Source of the DNA: an uncultured Bacteroidales bacterium
GTDB taxonomy: Bacteria > Bacteroidota > Bacteroidia > Bacteroidales > UBA932
NCBI GenBank assembly: GCA_934726455.1
Contig: CAKVDS010000007.1
Span: forward strand, 3,316 to 67,315
DNA length: 64,000 nucleotides
Reading direction: 5' to 3'
Part shown: piece after piece, positions 42,278-50,815 of the stretch
How the letters are laid out: the number at the start of each line of letters is the position of its first letter
Numbering within the stretch: position 1 is the first letter of the stretch
Program-made: the position numbers and the translations under genes
Notes under the pieces: model-generated
Database searches by the model: none
What the model saw: only the letters and a program-made list of their open reading frames with translations
What the model was told of the DNA's origin: nothing

Positions 42278-43633
42278 ATGAAAAGTGATATTGTAGTGGT
42301 CGGGGGCGGCGCCTCCGGATTGATGGCTGCGTACTATGCTGCCAAGACCTTGGTTGATGCCGGTTCTGATGCGCAGGTGACTCTGCTTGAGAAGATGCCC
42401 CGGCCTGCCAGGAAAGTGATGATAACTGGGAAGGGGCGCTGCAATCTGACCAATGTCAAGAGTTGGAACGATTTTTCCCAGCATGTGCGCAGCAACCCTA
42501 ATTTCGTGAAGTCCGCTTTTTTCACCCTCCCTCCAGAGGCTCTGCTTGACTGGTTTGACAGTTTCGGCATGCATAGTGTCATAGAGAGGGGAGACCGCGC
42601 TTTTCCCGAGTCGTACAGGGCTTCCGATGTAGTTGACACTCTGGTGCTTGCATGTCATTCCGCGGGTGTAAAAATCGTATGTGAGGCTGAAGTCGAGGAT
42701 GTGACCCCGGGCTTCACAGTCAGGCTTTCTGACGGGACTGTCTGGAATTGTAAAGTCCTCGTCCTTGCCACAGGGGGGCTCAGCTATCCCGGTACCGGTT
42801 CCACGGGAGACGGGCTCCGCTGGGCCGAGACGCTCGGACATAAGATAGAGCCGACATTCCCTTCACTCACAGCCCTTGTCCCGCAAGGGTACAAACTTGT
42901 GGAGGATAAAGACTTGCATATAGACAGGGGGACTCCTCTCACCGCTCTTGGAGAGAAACTCTGCGGGCTGCATCTCAAGAACATATCCTTGACTCTTATT
43001 GTCGGCGGGACGGAAGCCGGCTCGGAATTCGGCGACATCGACTTCACGGACGGTGGGATTGAGTGGCCTCTTGGTTTTCAGCTGAGCCTCAAGGCTGTCA
43101 AGTCCATGCTCAACGGAGCCAAGGTTTCGCTTGTGCTTGACTTGAAGCCGGGGGTCACCCTCACCGAACTGACGGAGAGGGTGAAGCAGCTATGGTCCGA
43201 GGTGGACAAGGATCAACGTTCCGTCCGGCTGCGTGAGAAAGAGAAATGCCGGATTCTTCTGGGCAAACTGATGCCTTGGGACCTGATCCCGTCCTTTGTG
43301 GAGATGAATCCGGGAATAATGACGCTTGAACGCCGCTCCCGTACTGCAACAAAGGTCTGGGTCAATCTGCCGACCATAGCCAAGGCATTGAAGGCGTGGA
43401 AGTTTGATATTGCCGGATTCGTGGGCTATGAGCGTGCTGTCGTGACGGCCGGTGGAGTGTCTGCTGACTCTGTGGTCGCCAAGACTATGGCTTCAAGGCA
43501 TGTCCCGGGCCTGTATTTTTGTGGAGAGATGCTTGATATTGACTCCGATACCGGTGGTTATAATCTTCAGACGGCGTTCTCTACCGGTGCTCTGGCAGGG
43601 ACTGGCGCCGCAAAATATCTTATTTCATTATGA
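42278..43633 (+). CDS. HI0933/BaiN-family FAD oxidoreductase
   Basis: 451 residues from ATG 42278; the frame is open upstream to 42248 but that would enter the SRP RNA. FAD motif IVVVGGGASGLMAAYYA, then MPRPARKVMITGKGRCNLTN, ATGGLSYPGTGSTGDG and VTAGGVSADSV, and the terminal GEMLDIDSDTGGYNLQTAFSTG, all classical for the HI0933 family. Members are annotated as aminoacetone oxidase or BaiN-type reductases; the true substrate is not known. No own promoter box is visible in the 9 bases after the SRP RNA terminator. Stop overlaps the next start (ATGA). Confidence 0.9.
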   Translation: MKSDIVVVGGGASGLMAAYYAAKTLVDAGSDAQVTLLEKMPRPARKVMITGKGRCNLTNVKSWNDFSQHVRSNPNFVKSAFFTLPPEALLDWFDSFGMHSVIERGDRAFPESYRASDVVDTLVLACHSAGVKIVCEAEVEDVTPGFTVRLSDGTVWNCKVLVLATGGLSYPGTGSTGDGLRWAETLGHKIEPTFPSLTALVPQGYKLVEDKDLHIDRGTPLTALGEKLCGLHLKNISLTLIVGGTEAGSEFGDIDFTDGGIEWPLGFQLSLKAVKSMLNGAKVSLVLDLKPGVTLTELTERVKQLWSEVDKDQRSVRLREKEKCRILLGKLMPWDLIPSFVEMNPGIMTLERRSRTATKVWVNLPTIAKALKAWKFDIAGFVGYERAVVTAGGVSADSVVAKTMASRHVPGLYFCGEMLDIDSDTGGYNLQTAFSTGALAGTGAAKYLISL

Positions 43634-44211
43634 GACTCGTGAAAGCCGGTGCGGGAAGTCCGTACCTGGGAATGATAGAGCGTACCAACCTTGAGGCTTT
43701 CCCTCCGGAAGAGCAACTCCCGGCAGCGGTGCAGGCGGACATGTGCAGCCGTGGCGAACTTGACCTCTGGGCTTTGTGCGAGGGGGATTCTTACCGAGGT
43801 TTCACCTCCGTGTACAAAGGGGAAAGGAGTGTCTATGTGTTCTTCCTTGCCGTTGACAGCACCAGCCGGGCATCAGGCTGCGGAACGCAGGCCTTGCAGC
43901 TGATACGTGAGACTTACCCCGGAAAGCAGGTGGTGCTCGACATAGAGCCGCTTGACCCGTATGCAGAAAACGCTGCGCAGAGAGTCCGCCGCAAGGGCTT
44001 TTATCTGCGCAACGCTTTCCATGAGAGCGGATGGCTCTTCAAGTATTGTGGAATGTCTTTCGAAGTGCTCTGGTGCGGTGGCGGGGCCTTTGACAAGGAT
44101 GCTTACTGGTCACTTATACAGGACATCGCCCGCTCCGTCGAGGCTCAAGGCTATAAGGGATTCAACCCCTCACTTGAGCGATTATCTCAAGATCTTGAAG
44201 CAATAGATTGA
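43630..44211 (+). CDS. GNAT-like N-acetyltransferase
   Basis: 193 residues. Early IERTNLEAFPPEEQLP, then FFLAVDSTSRASGCGTQALQLIRETYP, which fits the acetyl-CoA-binding motif A (R/Q-x-x-G-x-G/A), and YAENAAQRVRRKGFYLRNAF resembling motif B. The substrate is unknown. It is coupled to the HI0933-family gene by an ATGA overlap. The last 30 bases are antisense to the 3' end of the GH51 gene. Confidence 0.72.
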   Translation: MRLVKAGAGSPYLGMIERTNLEAFPPEEQLPAAVQADMCSRGELDLWALCEGDSYRGFTSVYKGERSVYVFFLAVDSTSRASGCGTQALQLIRETYPGKQVVLDIEPLDPYAENAAQRVRRKGFYLRNAFHESGWLFKYCGMSFEVLWCGGGAFDKDAYWSLIQDIARSVEAQGYKGFNPSLERLSQDLEAID

Positions 44212-46155
44212 GAAACTGTAAGGCTCTGCCGCCACGCTGCCGTCCGAGAAGTCGAACTTTTCCGTATATGGCTCGAATGCGTCAGGCTCATCGAGGCTGT
44301 TGTCCTCATAGAGGTCGTAGGAGTGGAGGTTGACCCTCTTGTCGGCCTCAATTTTCTGCTTCTTTTTAAGCCCGTTGAATTTCAGGGAGATGCTCTGTGC
44401 GTCCGGGGTTGTGTTGACGACCTTGACATAGACCCTGTCCCCGTCGAGCACGGCGCTTGCGAACAGTCCGTCCTGGCCTTCTCCTCCGCAGAGCGGAACT
44501 CCTCCGGATGTGGTCTTGAGAACCCTCTCACCCTTATACTCTGAGTACATCTGCTGCACATGCCAGCTTGCTGTGCGGAAAGACCGGAGGTTGTCATACC
44601 AGATGAGATCCGGTCTCCACTGCCATCCTTCCACATGGGCGAACAGAGGGGCGTATGTGGCCATCTGCACGATGTCGGCGTTCCTTTCAAGCCCGGTCAT
44701 GAACGCCGCTTCCAGAAGCGAGGCATAGAAATGGTTGTACTTGCGGCCGTTGGCGTGGCAGGCATACTCTCCGGCGAAAACCTTCGGCCCCTTGCGGTCA
44801 TAGTTGTCATATCGCGCTCCCTGCTTGAGGAACCACTCATACGGCCTGTAGAAATGCTCATCCACAAGATCGGCTTTCAGGCGGCGCATCTCCGGCCAGA
44901 GGAAGTCGAACTGCTCGCCTTCGGAATTAGGCCCCGAGGAGCCTACTATTTTGATTTCCGGATACTTGGCTCTGATGGCCTTGATGAAAGGTTCGAGCCT
45001 GGCCGGGTATTCCTCGCCCCACTGCTCGTTGCCGATGCCGATGAATTTGAGCCCGAAAGGCTCCGGGTGTCCCATGCTTGCGCGCAGGGCACCCCACTCG
45101 GTATCAGTGCCGCCGTTTGCGAACTCGATAAGGTCGAGAGCGTCATCTATGTACGGCTGGAGCTGGTCTACAGGCACGTGTGCGCTCTGCTCGCTGTTCT
45201 GGAACTGGCAGGCGAGGCCGCAGCTCAGGATAGGAAGAGGCTCGCTGCCTATCTCCTCGCTAAGCAGGAAGAACTCATAAAATCCCAGCCCATAGCTCTG
45301 GTAATAGTCCGGGAAGAAGCGGTGCGGGAAGGTGTACTGCCAGCGGTTCTCGTTGAGCGGACGGTTCTCCACCGGGCCCACGGAGTTCTTCCAGTTGTAG
45401 CGGGTGGCGAGGTCGGTGCCTTCCACGATGCAGCCTCCAGGGAAACGGAACACCCCCGGGTGCAGGTCGGCGAGCGCCTGGGCCAGGTCTTTGCGCATGC
45501 CGTTGCGATGCCCCATCCATGTGTCCACCGGGAACAGGGATATATGCTCAAGGTCAACGGTGACCTGCGGGTTCTCATCAAAAATGCGCAGGACGGCTTT
45601 CGGGTCGGTCCTGTCGGAGGTCATCACAATCTCGTATTGCTTCCATTCAGGAGAATCGACCGTTATGTGGGCCTGGCAGAAGTATTGCCTTTCCTCCATT
45701 GAGGCCGGGTTCACGAATTCTATACGTATCTTGCCCTGGCCTCCAAACGGGGCCCTTGCCCATACGCTGAAGCGGTATTGAGCGTCTTTCTTGAGCCCTA
45801 TCCCGAAAAAGCCCTCGTTGTCGAGGCCTGTGTACTTGTCACGGTGTCCGGGGTCGGAAAGCCTGACATAGTGCGGGTTGCGCTCAAACGGGCCGTCGTC
45901 GCGGACTTCCACCTTTCCGAAACTCTTCCAGCCATGAAGATGGTCGGGGAATTCGAAAGAGCGGTTCTTGACCAGTTCGGCGTAGAGCCCTCCGTCTGCG
46001 GCGAAATTGATGTCTTCGAAGAAGATGCCGTACATCGTCGGCTGTATGGTGGCGCCTGGTTTGGAGAGGTTGATTTCAAGTTCTCTCGATTCGGCGCTGA
46101 TGACGGCTGCGGCAAGGGCCGCAAGGCTGAGGATAAGTTTATTTAGAGGTTTCAT
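44182..46155 (-). CDS. Secreted alpha-L-arabinofuranosidase, GH51
   Basis: 657 residues from ATG 46155; the preceding in-frame TTG is unlikely. Signal peptide (MKPLNKLILSLAALAAAVISAES). An N-terminal region resembling a CBM4-type carbohydrate-binding insert (HGWKSFGKVEVRDDGPFERNPHY...) precedes the TIM barrel. Acid/base Glu in FIGIGNEQWGEEY (about residue 375) and nucleophile Glu in VFAGEYACH (about 461), then a C-terminal beta domain. It removes arabinose side chains from plant arabinan or arabinoxylan in the periplasm or outside. No SusC/D or other arabinan gene is next to it. Confidence 0.92.
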   Translation of the reverse strand: MKPLNKLILSLAALAAAVISAESRELEINLSKPGATIQPTMYGIFFEDINFAADGGLYAELVKNRSFEFPDHLHGWKSFGKVEVRDDGPFERNPHYVRLSDPGHRDKYTGLDNEGFFGIGLKKDAQYRFSVWARAPFGGQGKIRIEFVNPASMEERQYFCQAHITVDSPEWKQYEIVMTSDRTDPKAVLRIFDENPQVTVDLEHISLFPVDTWMGHRNGMRKDLAQALADLHPGVFRFPGGCIVEGTDLATRYNWKNSVGPVENRPLNENRWQYTFPHRFFPDYYQSYGLGFYEFFLLSEEIGSEPLPILSCGLACQFQNSEQSAHVPVDQLQPYIDDALDLIEFANGGTDTEWGALRASMGHPEPFGLKFIGIGNEQWGEEYPARLEPFIKAIRAKYPEIKIVGSSGPNSEGEQFDFLWPEMRRLKADLVDEHFYRPYEWFLKQGARYDNYDRKGPKVFAGEYACHANGRKYNHFYASLLEAAFMTGLERNADIVQMATYAPLFAHVEGWQWRPDLIWYDNLRSFRTASWHVQQMYSEYKGERVLKTTSGGVPLCGGEGQDGLFASAVLDGDRVYVKVVNTTPDAQSISLKFNGLKKKQKIEADKRVNLHSYDLYEDNSLDEPDAFEPYTEKFDFSDGSVAAEPYSFSIYCFKILR

Positions 46156-46177
46156 CAAATAATGGTGTTATAGACCT

Positions 46178-46185
46178 GCAAGATA
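46178..46185 (-). promoter_or_regulatory. Possible -7 box TATCTTGC for the GH51 gene
   Basis: Same variant box as before the DUF4450 gene, 22 bases from the ATG. No good -33 element. Confidence 0.3.
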
Positions 46186-46208
46186 GTGAATTTTTTGACA
46201 ATTATTCA

Positions 46209-46216
46209 TATATTTG
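46209..46216 (+). promoter_or_regulatory. Aminotransferase promoter: -7 box TATATTTG
   Basis: Perfect TAnnTTTG, 23 bases before the ATG at 46240. Confidence 0.6.
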
Positions 46217-46239
46217 AGCACACTGAACTGTAACCTTCT

Positions 46240-47439
46240 ATGTCAATGGAAATATCACACCGGGCGGAGAACATGCCGTTCTCTCCGATCCGAAAACTCG
46301 CCCCATACGCTGATGAGGCGAAGCGCAACGGCGTTCATGTCTACCACCTTAACATAGGCCAGCCGGACATCAAGACTCCGCAGTGCGCGCTTGATGCCCT
46401 GCACAATATAGACAGGGACATCCTGGAATACAGCCCGTCCGACGGGCTGCTGGAGCTGCGCACCCAGATGGTGAAGTACTATGCCGAATACGGCATATAC
46501 CTTTCTCCGGAGGAGATAATCATCACGGCCGGAGGCTCTGAAGCCGTGCTTTTCGCTTTTCTTGCCTGTCTTGACCCGGGTGACGAGATAATAGTCACGG
46601 ACCCGTTTTACGCCAACTATATGGCTTTTGCCATTTCCGTCGGCGCCGTCATCAAGAGTGTCAAGACACGTATAGAGGACGGTTTCCGGCTGCCGCCTGT
46701 AGAAGCGTTCGAGAAGCAGATTACGGAGAAGACCAAGGCTATCCTCATCTGCAACCCCAACAACCCTACCGGATACCTCTACACCCGCAAGGAGATGCTC
46801 CAGCTTCGCGACATAGTGAAGAAACACAATCTTTTCCTGTTCAGCGATGAGGTTTACAGGGAGTTCATATATACGGGCATGCCGTACATCTCTGCCTTCC
46901 ATCTTGAGGGGATAGACGACAATGTCGTGCTTTTTGACTCGGTCTCCAAGCGCTATTCCGAATGCGGAACCCGTATAGGCTGCCTCTGCACCCACAACAA
47001 GAAAGTCCATGAGGCTGTGATGAAGTTCTGTCAGGCGCGTCTTTCACCGCCGCTTATCGGACAGCTTGTGGCGGCCGCGTCGATAGATGTCGCCAAAGAA
47101 TACCTGCACGGTGTCTATGAGGAATACCTTGACCGCCGCAATTTCCTGATAGACGGTCTCAACAAGATTCCGGGGGTTTATTCCCCGATCCCGATGGGGG
47201 CGTTCTACACACTTGCAAAACTGCCTGTGGATGATGCCGAAAAGTTCTGCATCTGGTGTCTGAGCGATTTTCGTTATGAGGGCTCTACGGTGATGATGGC
47301 TCCCGCTTCGGGCTTCTATACAGAACCGGGGGAGGGGCGTCAGGAAGTCAGAATGGCCTATGTGCTCTGCAAAGAAGATCTCGCCAAGGCTCTTGTCGTG
47401 CTCCAGAAAGCCCTTGAGGAATATCCGGGAAGAGTCTGA
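46240..47439 (+). CDS. PLP-dependent aminotransferase, class I
   Basis: 399 residues (an ATG two codons in is also possible). Fold-type I signature: HLNIGQPDIKTP, CNPNNPTGYLYTRKEM, FSDEVYREFIY, and the PLP lysine in DSVSKRYSECGTRIG (about Lys237). The MPFSPIRKLAPYADEAKRNG start is common among aspartate- or aromatic-type aminotransferases of Bacteroidota. Amino donor cannot be fixed from sequence. Single gene with its own promoter; converges on a small hypothetical gene 2 bases away. Confidence 0.92.
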   Translation: MSMEISHRAENMPFSPIRKLAPYADEAKRNGVHVYHLNIGQPDIKTPQCALDALHNIDRDILEYSPSDGLLELRTQMVKYYAEYGIYLSPEEIIITAGGSEAVLFAFLACLDPGDEIIVTDPFYANYMAFAISVGAVIKSVKTRIEDGFRLPPVEAFEKQITEKTKAILICNPNNPTGYLYTRKEMLQLRDIVKKHNLFLFSDEVYREFIYTGMPYISAFHLEGIDDNVVLFDSVSKRYSECGTRIGCLCTHNKKVHEAVMKFCQARLSPPLIGQLVAAASIDVAKEYLHGVYEEYLDRRNFLIDGLNKIPGVYSPIPMGAFYTLAKLPVDDAEKFCIWCLSDFRYEGSTVMMAPASGFYTEPGEGRQEVRMAYVLCKEDLAKALVVLQKALEEYPGRV

Positions 47440-47441
47440 CC

Positions 47442-47810
47442 CTATCGGAATATGGTTATCTCGGCCTGCCCTTCATGTTTTTGGAGGGCAGGTCTTGAGT
47501 GCAGACCGAGTTCAGCGGCCTTGAGTCTTGCCGCGAGGACGAGAGCCCCAAGGTCTTCTGGCGTGCTGCAGCGGATCGATACCAGTCCTCTGTCCTCATC
47601 TGAAGAGAACCCGGCGTCGAGGCCGAGCCTTTCTGCGGAGCGTATGACGGCATCAAGCTGGGCCTGCTTGACTTTGTAGTCCGGGGCGGTCTGCTCCTGC
47701 TGCCCGGAGACCCTGCTCAACAGGCTGTCAAGAGAAGGGTTGGCGCGCCGTATGATGTTTTTGCCGTGGAGGTATTCGTCGTATTTCTTTTCAAGATAGT
47801 TGTCTGCCAT
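47442..47810 (-). CDS. Conserved hypothetical protein
   Basis: 122 residues from ATG 47810 (MADNYLEKKYDEYLHGK). No signal peptide or membrane segment. The N-terminal helix of charged residues is followed by a segment that resembles an alpha/beta domain (DAVIRSAERLGLDAGFSSDEDRGLVSIRCSTPEDLGALVLAARLKAAELGL). I do not recognise the family; similar small proteins beginning DNYLEKK occur in Bacteroidales as conserved hypotheticals. A perfect -7 box is 15 bases upstream, shared back-to-back with rubrerythrin. Confidence 0.7.
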   Translation of the reverse strand: MADNYLEKKYDEYLHGKNIIRRANPSLDSLLSRVSGQQEQTAPDYKVKQAQLDAVIRSAERLGLDAGFSSDEDRGLVSIRCSTPEDLGALVLAARLKAAELGLHSRPALQKHEGQAEITIFR

Positions 47811-47825
47811 GTCCGGAAATTTTGC

Positions 47826-47833
47826 CAAATATA
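47826..47833 (-). promoter_or_regulatory. -7 box TATATTTG for the hypothetical gene at 47442
   Basis: Perfect TAnnTTTG on the minus strand, 15 bases before the ATG at 47810. Confidence 0.55.
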
Positions 47834-47846
47834 TAAAAATAAGTGT

Positions 47847-47854
47847 TACCTTCG
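47847..47854 (+). promoter_or_regulatory. Possible rubrerythrin -7 box TACCTTCG
   Basis: One mismatch to TAnnTTTG, 25 bases before the rubrerythrin ATG and 13 bases from the opposing box. Confidence 0.4.
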
Positions 47855-47879
47855 CAGTGACTATAAAAACGCAAGTATT

Positions 47880-48422
47880 ATGAAATCTCTTAAAGGTACG
47901 AAGACCGAGGCCAACTTGGCTGCGGCGTATGCCGGTGAGAGCCAGGCTCGAAACAAGTACACTTATTATGCTTCAAAGGCAAAGAAAGACGGTTATGTCC
48001 AGATAGGGGAGTTGTTCGAAGCCACGGCTGACAACGAGAAAGAGCACGCCAAGATCTGGTTCAAGCTTCTCCATGACGGGGCAGTCCCGGACACTGAAGC
48101 CAATCTTGCTGACGCTGCGGCAGGCGAGCACTACGAGTGGACGGAGATGTACCCTTCTTTTGCAAAGACGGCCCGTGAGGAAGGCTTTGATGAGATTGCA
48201 GCCCTCTTCGAGATGGTCGCCGAGATAGAGAAGCATCACGAGGAGCGCTACAAGAAACTTCTCGCCAATGTCGAGGGGAAACTTGTGTTCACAAGGGAAG
48301 GGGATGCCATCTGGGAGTGCGGCAACTGCGGGCACATTGTCGTCGGCCCGTCCGCTCCGGATGTATGTCCTGTCTGCGCGCATCCTCAGAGTTATTTCCG
48401 TCTGGCTGCCAGAAATTATTGA
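47880..48422 (+). CDS. Rubrerythrin
   Basis: 180 residues from ATG 47880. The ferritin-like diiron half has ANLAAAYAGESQARNKY and ATADNEKEHA, then FEMVAEIEKHHEERY (E-x-x-H patterns). The C-terminal rubredoxin-like knuckle has Cys in WECGNCGH and PDVCPVCAHPQSYF. It reduces hydrogen peroxide in the cytoplasm of anaerobes with electrons from rubredoxin or NADH reductases. Only 16 bases separate it from the YjbH-like gene, with no terminator, so they may share a transcript. Confidence 0.94.
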   Translation: MKSLKGTKTEANLAAAYAGESQARNKYTYYASKAKKDGYVQIGELFEATADNEKEHAKIWFKLLHDGAVPDTEANLADAAAGEHYEWTEMYPSFAKTAREEGFDEIAALFEMVAEIEKHHEERYKKLLANVEGKLVFTREGDAIWECGNCGHIVVGPSAPDVCPVCAHPQSYFRLAARNY

Positions 48423-48438
48423 TTCCGGCTGCCGCCTG

Positions 48439-49227
48439 ATGAGGAGAGTCCGGACATTGATTTTTACATTGCTGCTGCTCCTGCCCATACGGGCGGGGGC
48501 GCAGTTTGTTGATGCTTCAAGCGGACTGCTCCAGATGCCGTCGGCTGAGATGCAGGACGGCGGGACTTTCATGATCACCAACAATTATCTCAACCGCCAT
48601 TCTCTTCCGACCTCCGGGTGGTGCTACTCCACGTTCAACTACGGGTTCAGCCTCACTTTCTGGGACAGGCTTGAGGTGGGGTATGTCTGCACAATATTCG
48701 ATGGCGCCAAAGTTCCCGGCGCCACCGGGCGGGCAAGGATAATGTTCAATCAGGACCGGCACTTTATGGGGCGGTTTCAGGTCTTGAAAGAAGGGGAGTT
48801 CGGTCTGAAATGGCTGCCCTCCGTCGTGCTCGGTGTCAGTGACCCGACCACGGCGTCTTCGACCAACGGCTATGTGGATGCCGATGTCGAGGGCGACGGC
48901 AACGGATATTTCAACCGCAACTACATAGCCGCCACAAAGCACTTCTCCACTCCGTGGGGAGAAGTCGGCGCTCACCTTGCATACCAGTACAACAGGCGCA
49001 GAGACTATCCGCTCAACGGCCCGGCGGCGGGTGTGACATTTACTCCGGCGTTTCTCTGCGACCGGTCGATACTCGACGGAGTCCGTTTTGTTGCGGAATA
49101 TGATGCCCGGACTTTCAATGTGGGGTTTCTTGCATCGATTTGGGAAAACCGTTTTGAAGCCATGTTCGAACTTCAGGCCTGCAAATGGGTCAACTTCGGA
49201 CTCCGATATAAACTTGGACTCAAATAA
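48439..49227 (+). CDS. YjbH-like outer-membrane protein (N-terminal-half type)
   Basis: 262 residues from ATG 48439, which begins a clean signal peptide (MRRVRTLIFTLLLLLPIRAGAQ). The mature start QFVDASSGLLQMPSAEMQDGGTF fits the start of YjbH (GLLxxPTAxMxxDG). The rest alternates polar and apolar residues as a beta barrel: WDRLEVGYVCTIF, SVVLGVSDPTTASS, NRNYIAATKHFSTPWGEVGAHLAYQYN, and a terminal VNFGLRYKLGLK. E. coli YjbH is a single ~700-residue outer-membrane protein of the yjbEFGH exopolysaccharide operon; this piece would match only its first part. The other part may be encoded at 50816-52030. Confidence 0.65.
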   Translation: MRRVRTLIFTLLLLLPIRAGAQFVDASSGLLQMPSAEMQDGGTFMITNNYLNRHSLPTSGWCYSTFNYGFSLTFWDRLEVGYVCTIFDGAKVPGATGRARIMFNQDRHFMGRFQVLKEGEFGLKWLPSVVLGVSDPTTASSTNGYVDADVEGDGNGYFNRNYIAATKHFSTPWGEVGAHLAYQYNRRRDYPLNGPAAGVTFTPAFLCDRSILDGVRFVAEYDARTFNVGFLASIWENRFEAMFELQACKWVNFGLRYKLGLK

Positions 49228-49248
49228 CAATCTAATCTTTTTTGCAGT

Positions 49249-50118
49249 ATGAAAAAAACTCTGTTTGCCATCGCGGTCATTTCAGCCATGTCTTTGCCGG
49301 CTTCCGCCCAGCAGGCGTTCAACAGCCTTTCTTTCGGTGTCGAAGCCGGCACTACCGGGGTAGGAATCCAGCTCGCCATGCCGCTTGTCACTGACCATCT
49401 GGTCTTGACCGCCGGTTTTAATGCGCCGTCGCTTAACTTCAATACAGATTTTGATATTGACCTTGACCAGGTCAATGCGAGCATTTCCGAAGTCAATGCC
49501 AATCTTCAGGCCGCCGGGCTTCCGGACAGGATCAACACCCGTTTTGATGATGTCAATCTCGGTTTGAACTCTTCGCTTAATCTGAGCACCCTCAAGGCTG
49601 CCCTTGAGTTTTATCCTTTCAAAAAGTCGTCTTTTCACTTGACTGCCGGCTTCGTCTATGGGATGAACGACACCTTCATCACAGCTGTCGCGACGACCGA
49701 CAAGGCTTTCTGGGGCAGTTACACGAGCCTCCAGTCTGAGGTTGACGCGATAAACGAGAGATACAAGGACGTGTCCGGGTATACCCCCGCCGATATAAGT
49801 TCTATCCGGGCGAGCGCCCTTGGGCGTACTTATGAAGTCAAAGAACAGGATGGGGCAGGCCGGGTGGAGCTGAACCTTGTCCTGCCTCGTTTCCGGCCGT
49901 ATGCCGCCATAGGGTTCGGGCGCAGCATGCCGAAAGGGCACTTTGCTTTTCAGACTGATCTCGGTGTGTGCTTTGCCCGTCCGCAGCTGAACTCTCCCAA
50001 TGAGGTGGAATATGATCCGTCAGCAGAAGACCTGCTGGAGGATGTCCCTGATGCATCTCTGGACTGGCTGCGTTTCTGGCCGGTGTTTTCGATGCGTCTG
50101 ATTTATAAGATATTCTGA
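49249..50118 (+). CDS. Exported protein, probable outer-membrane beta barrel
   Basis: 289 residues. Signal peptide (MKKTLFAIAVISAMSLPASAQQ). Alternating hydrophobic strands (SFGVEAGTTGVGIQLAMPL, LVLTAGFNAP, LKAALEFYPFKKSSFHLTAGFVYGM, RPYAAIGFGRSMPKGHFAFQTDLGVCF) and a C-terminal strand FSMRLIYKIF ending in Phe point to an outer-membrane barrel. Residues about 62-90 (DIDLDQVNASISEVNANLQAAG) form a helical insert. I do not recognise a specific family. It lies between the two YjbH-like genes; its TGA overlaps the next ATG by one base. Confidence 0.65.
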   Translation: MKKTLFAIAVISAMSLPASAQQAFNSLSFGVEAGTTGVGIQLAMPLVTDHLVLTAGFNAPSLNFNTDFDIDLDQVNASISEVNANLQAAGLPDRINTRFDDVNLGLNSSLNLSTLKAALEFYPFKKSSFHLTAGFVYGMNDTFITAVATTDKAFWGSYTSLQSEVDAINERYKDVSGYTPADISSIRASALGRTYEVKEQDGAGRVELNLVLPRFRPYAAIGFGRSMPKGHFAFQTDLGVCFARPQLNSPNEVEYDPSAEDLLEDVPDASLDWLRFWPVFSMRLIYKIF

Positions 50119-50807
50119 TGTTCAGGACGCTCATCTTGTCTGCCGTCATGGCTGTCTCTCTTTCCACGCCGCAGGAGTCTGCCGGAGGGGCGTATTTTTG
50201 TACGCATGAGGGGACGGTGCTCTCGTATGAGAGGCGCCATGCGGATTCCGGCAAGCTGAAGTGGCGTCACGAACTCACAATACTCAAGTCCGCTGTCGGG
50301 CCTGACGGGGGCGTTGCCGTTGAATGCTCGTCGCTGTTTACGGACAGCAAGGGCAGAACTCTCAATGGAGGTCCTGTCCTCTACGGTGCGCAGGTGCTCT
50401 CCGGGGGCGAGGTCTGTGCCGACCCGTCCGAGGCTATGGCGTCCGTGCTCCGCAACCGCCTGCCTGACCGGAGCGTATCTTCTGTGCCGGCCCGCTCTGT
50501 GCTGCCCTCATCGCTTTCTGCCGGGACGGTCCTGCCTGATCTGGAGTTCAGCGTCTCGGCGATGGGGCTTACCTGGAGGGTCAAGGTTACGGAGCGTAAG
50601 GTGCTGCGGGTGGAGCGTATCGAGACCCCGGCCGGTGTTTTCGACTGTCCGGTGGTCTCGGAACATAAGGTGGAGAAGGGGCCGGGGCGCAACCGCGAGA
50701 CCACGGCTCTTACATGGTATGCTGCCGGGGTAGGGATGGTCCGCCATGACACTTACGACAAGTCCGGACGCATAGATACTTCCGAAGTGCTGCAAAACAT
50801 CCGTTGA
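50118..50807 (+). CDS. Exported protein, TapB/DUF3108-like
   Basis: 229 residues. Hydrophobic signal (MFRTLILSAVMAVSLSTPQES). The mature part follows the pattern of TapB/DUF3108-like periplasmic proteins: GTVLSYERRHADSG near the start, a central VTERKVLRVERIETPAGVFDCPVV, and ALTWYAAGVGMVRHDTYDKSGR near the end. The Cys in FDCPVV is common in this group. Function is unknown. Start is translationally linked to the upstream barrel gene (TGATG). Confidence 0.6.
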   Translation: MFRTLILSAVMAVSLSTPQESAGGAYFCTHEGTVLSYERRHADSGKLKWRHELTILKSAVGPDGGVAVECSSLFTDSKGRTLNGGPVLYGAQVLSGGEVCADPSEAMASVLRNRLPDRSVSSVPARSVLPSSLSAGTVLPDLEFSVSAMGLTWRVKVTERKVLRVERIETPAGVFDCPVVSEHKVEKGPGRNRETTALTWYAAGVGMVRHDTYDKSGRIDTSEVLQNIR

Positions 50808-50815
50808 CACAAGAC

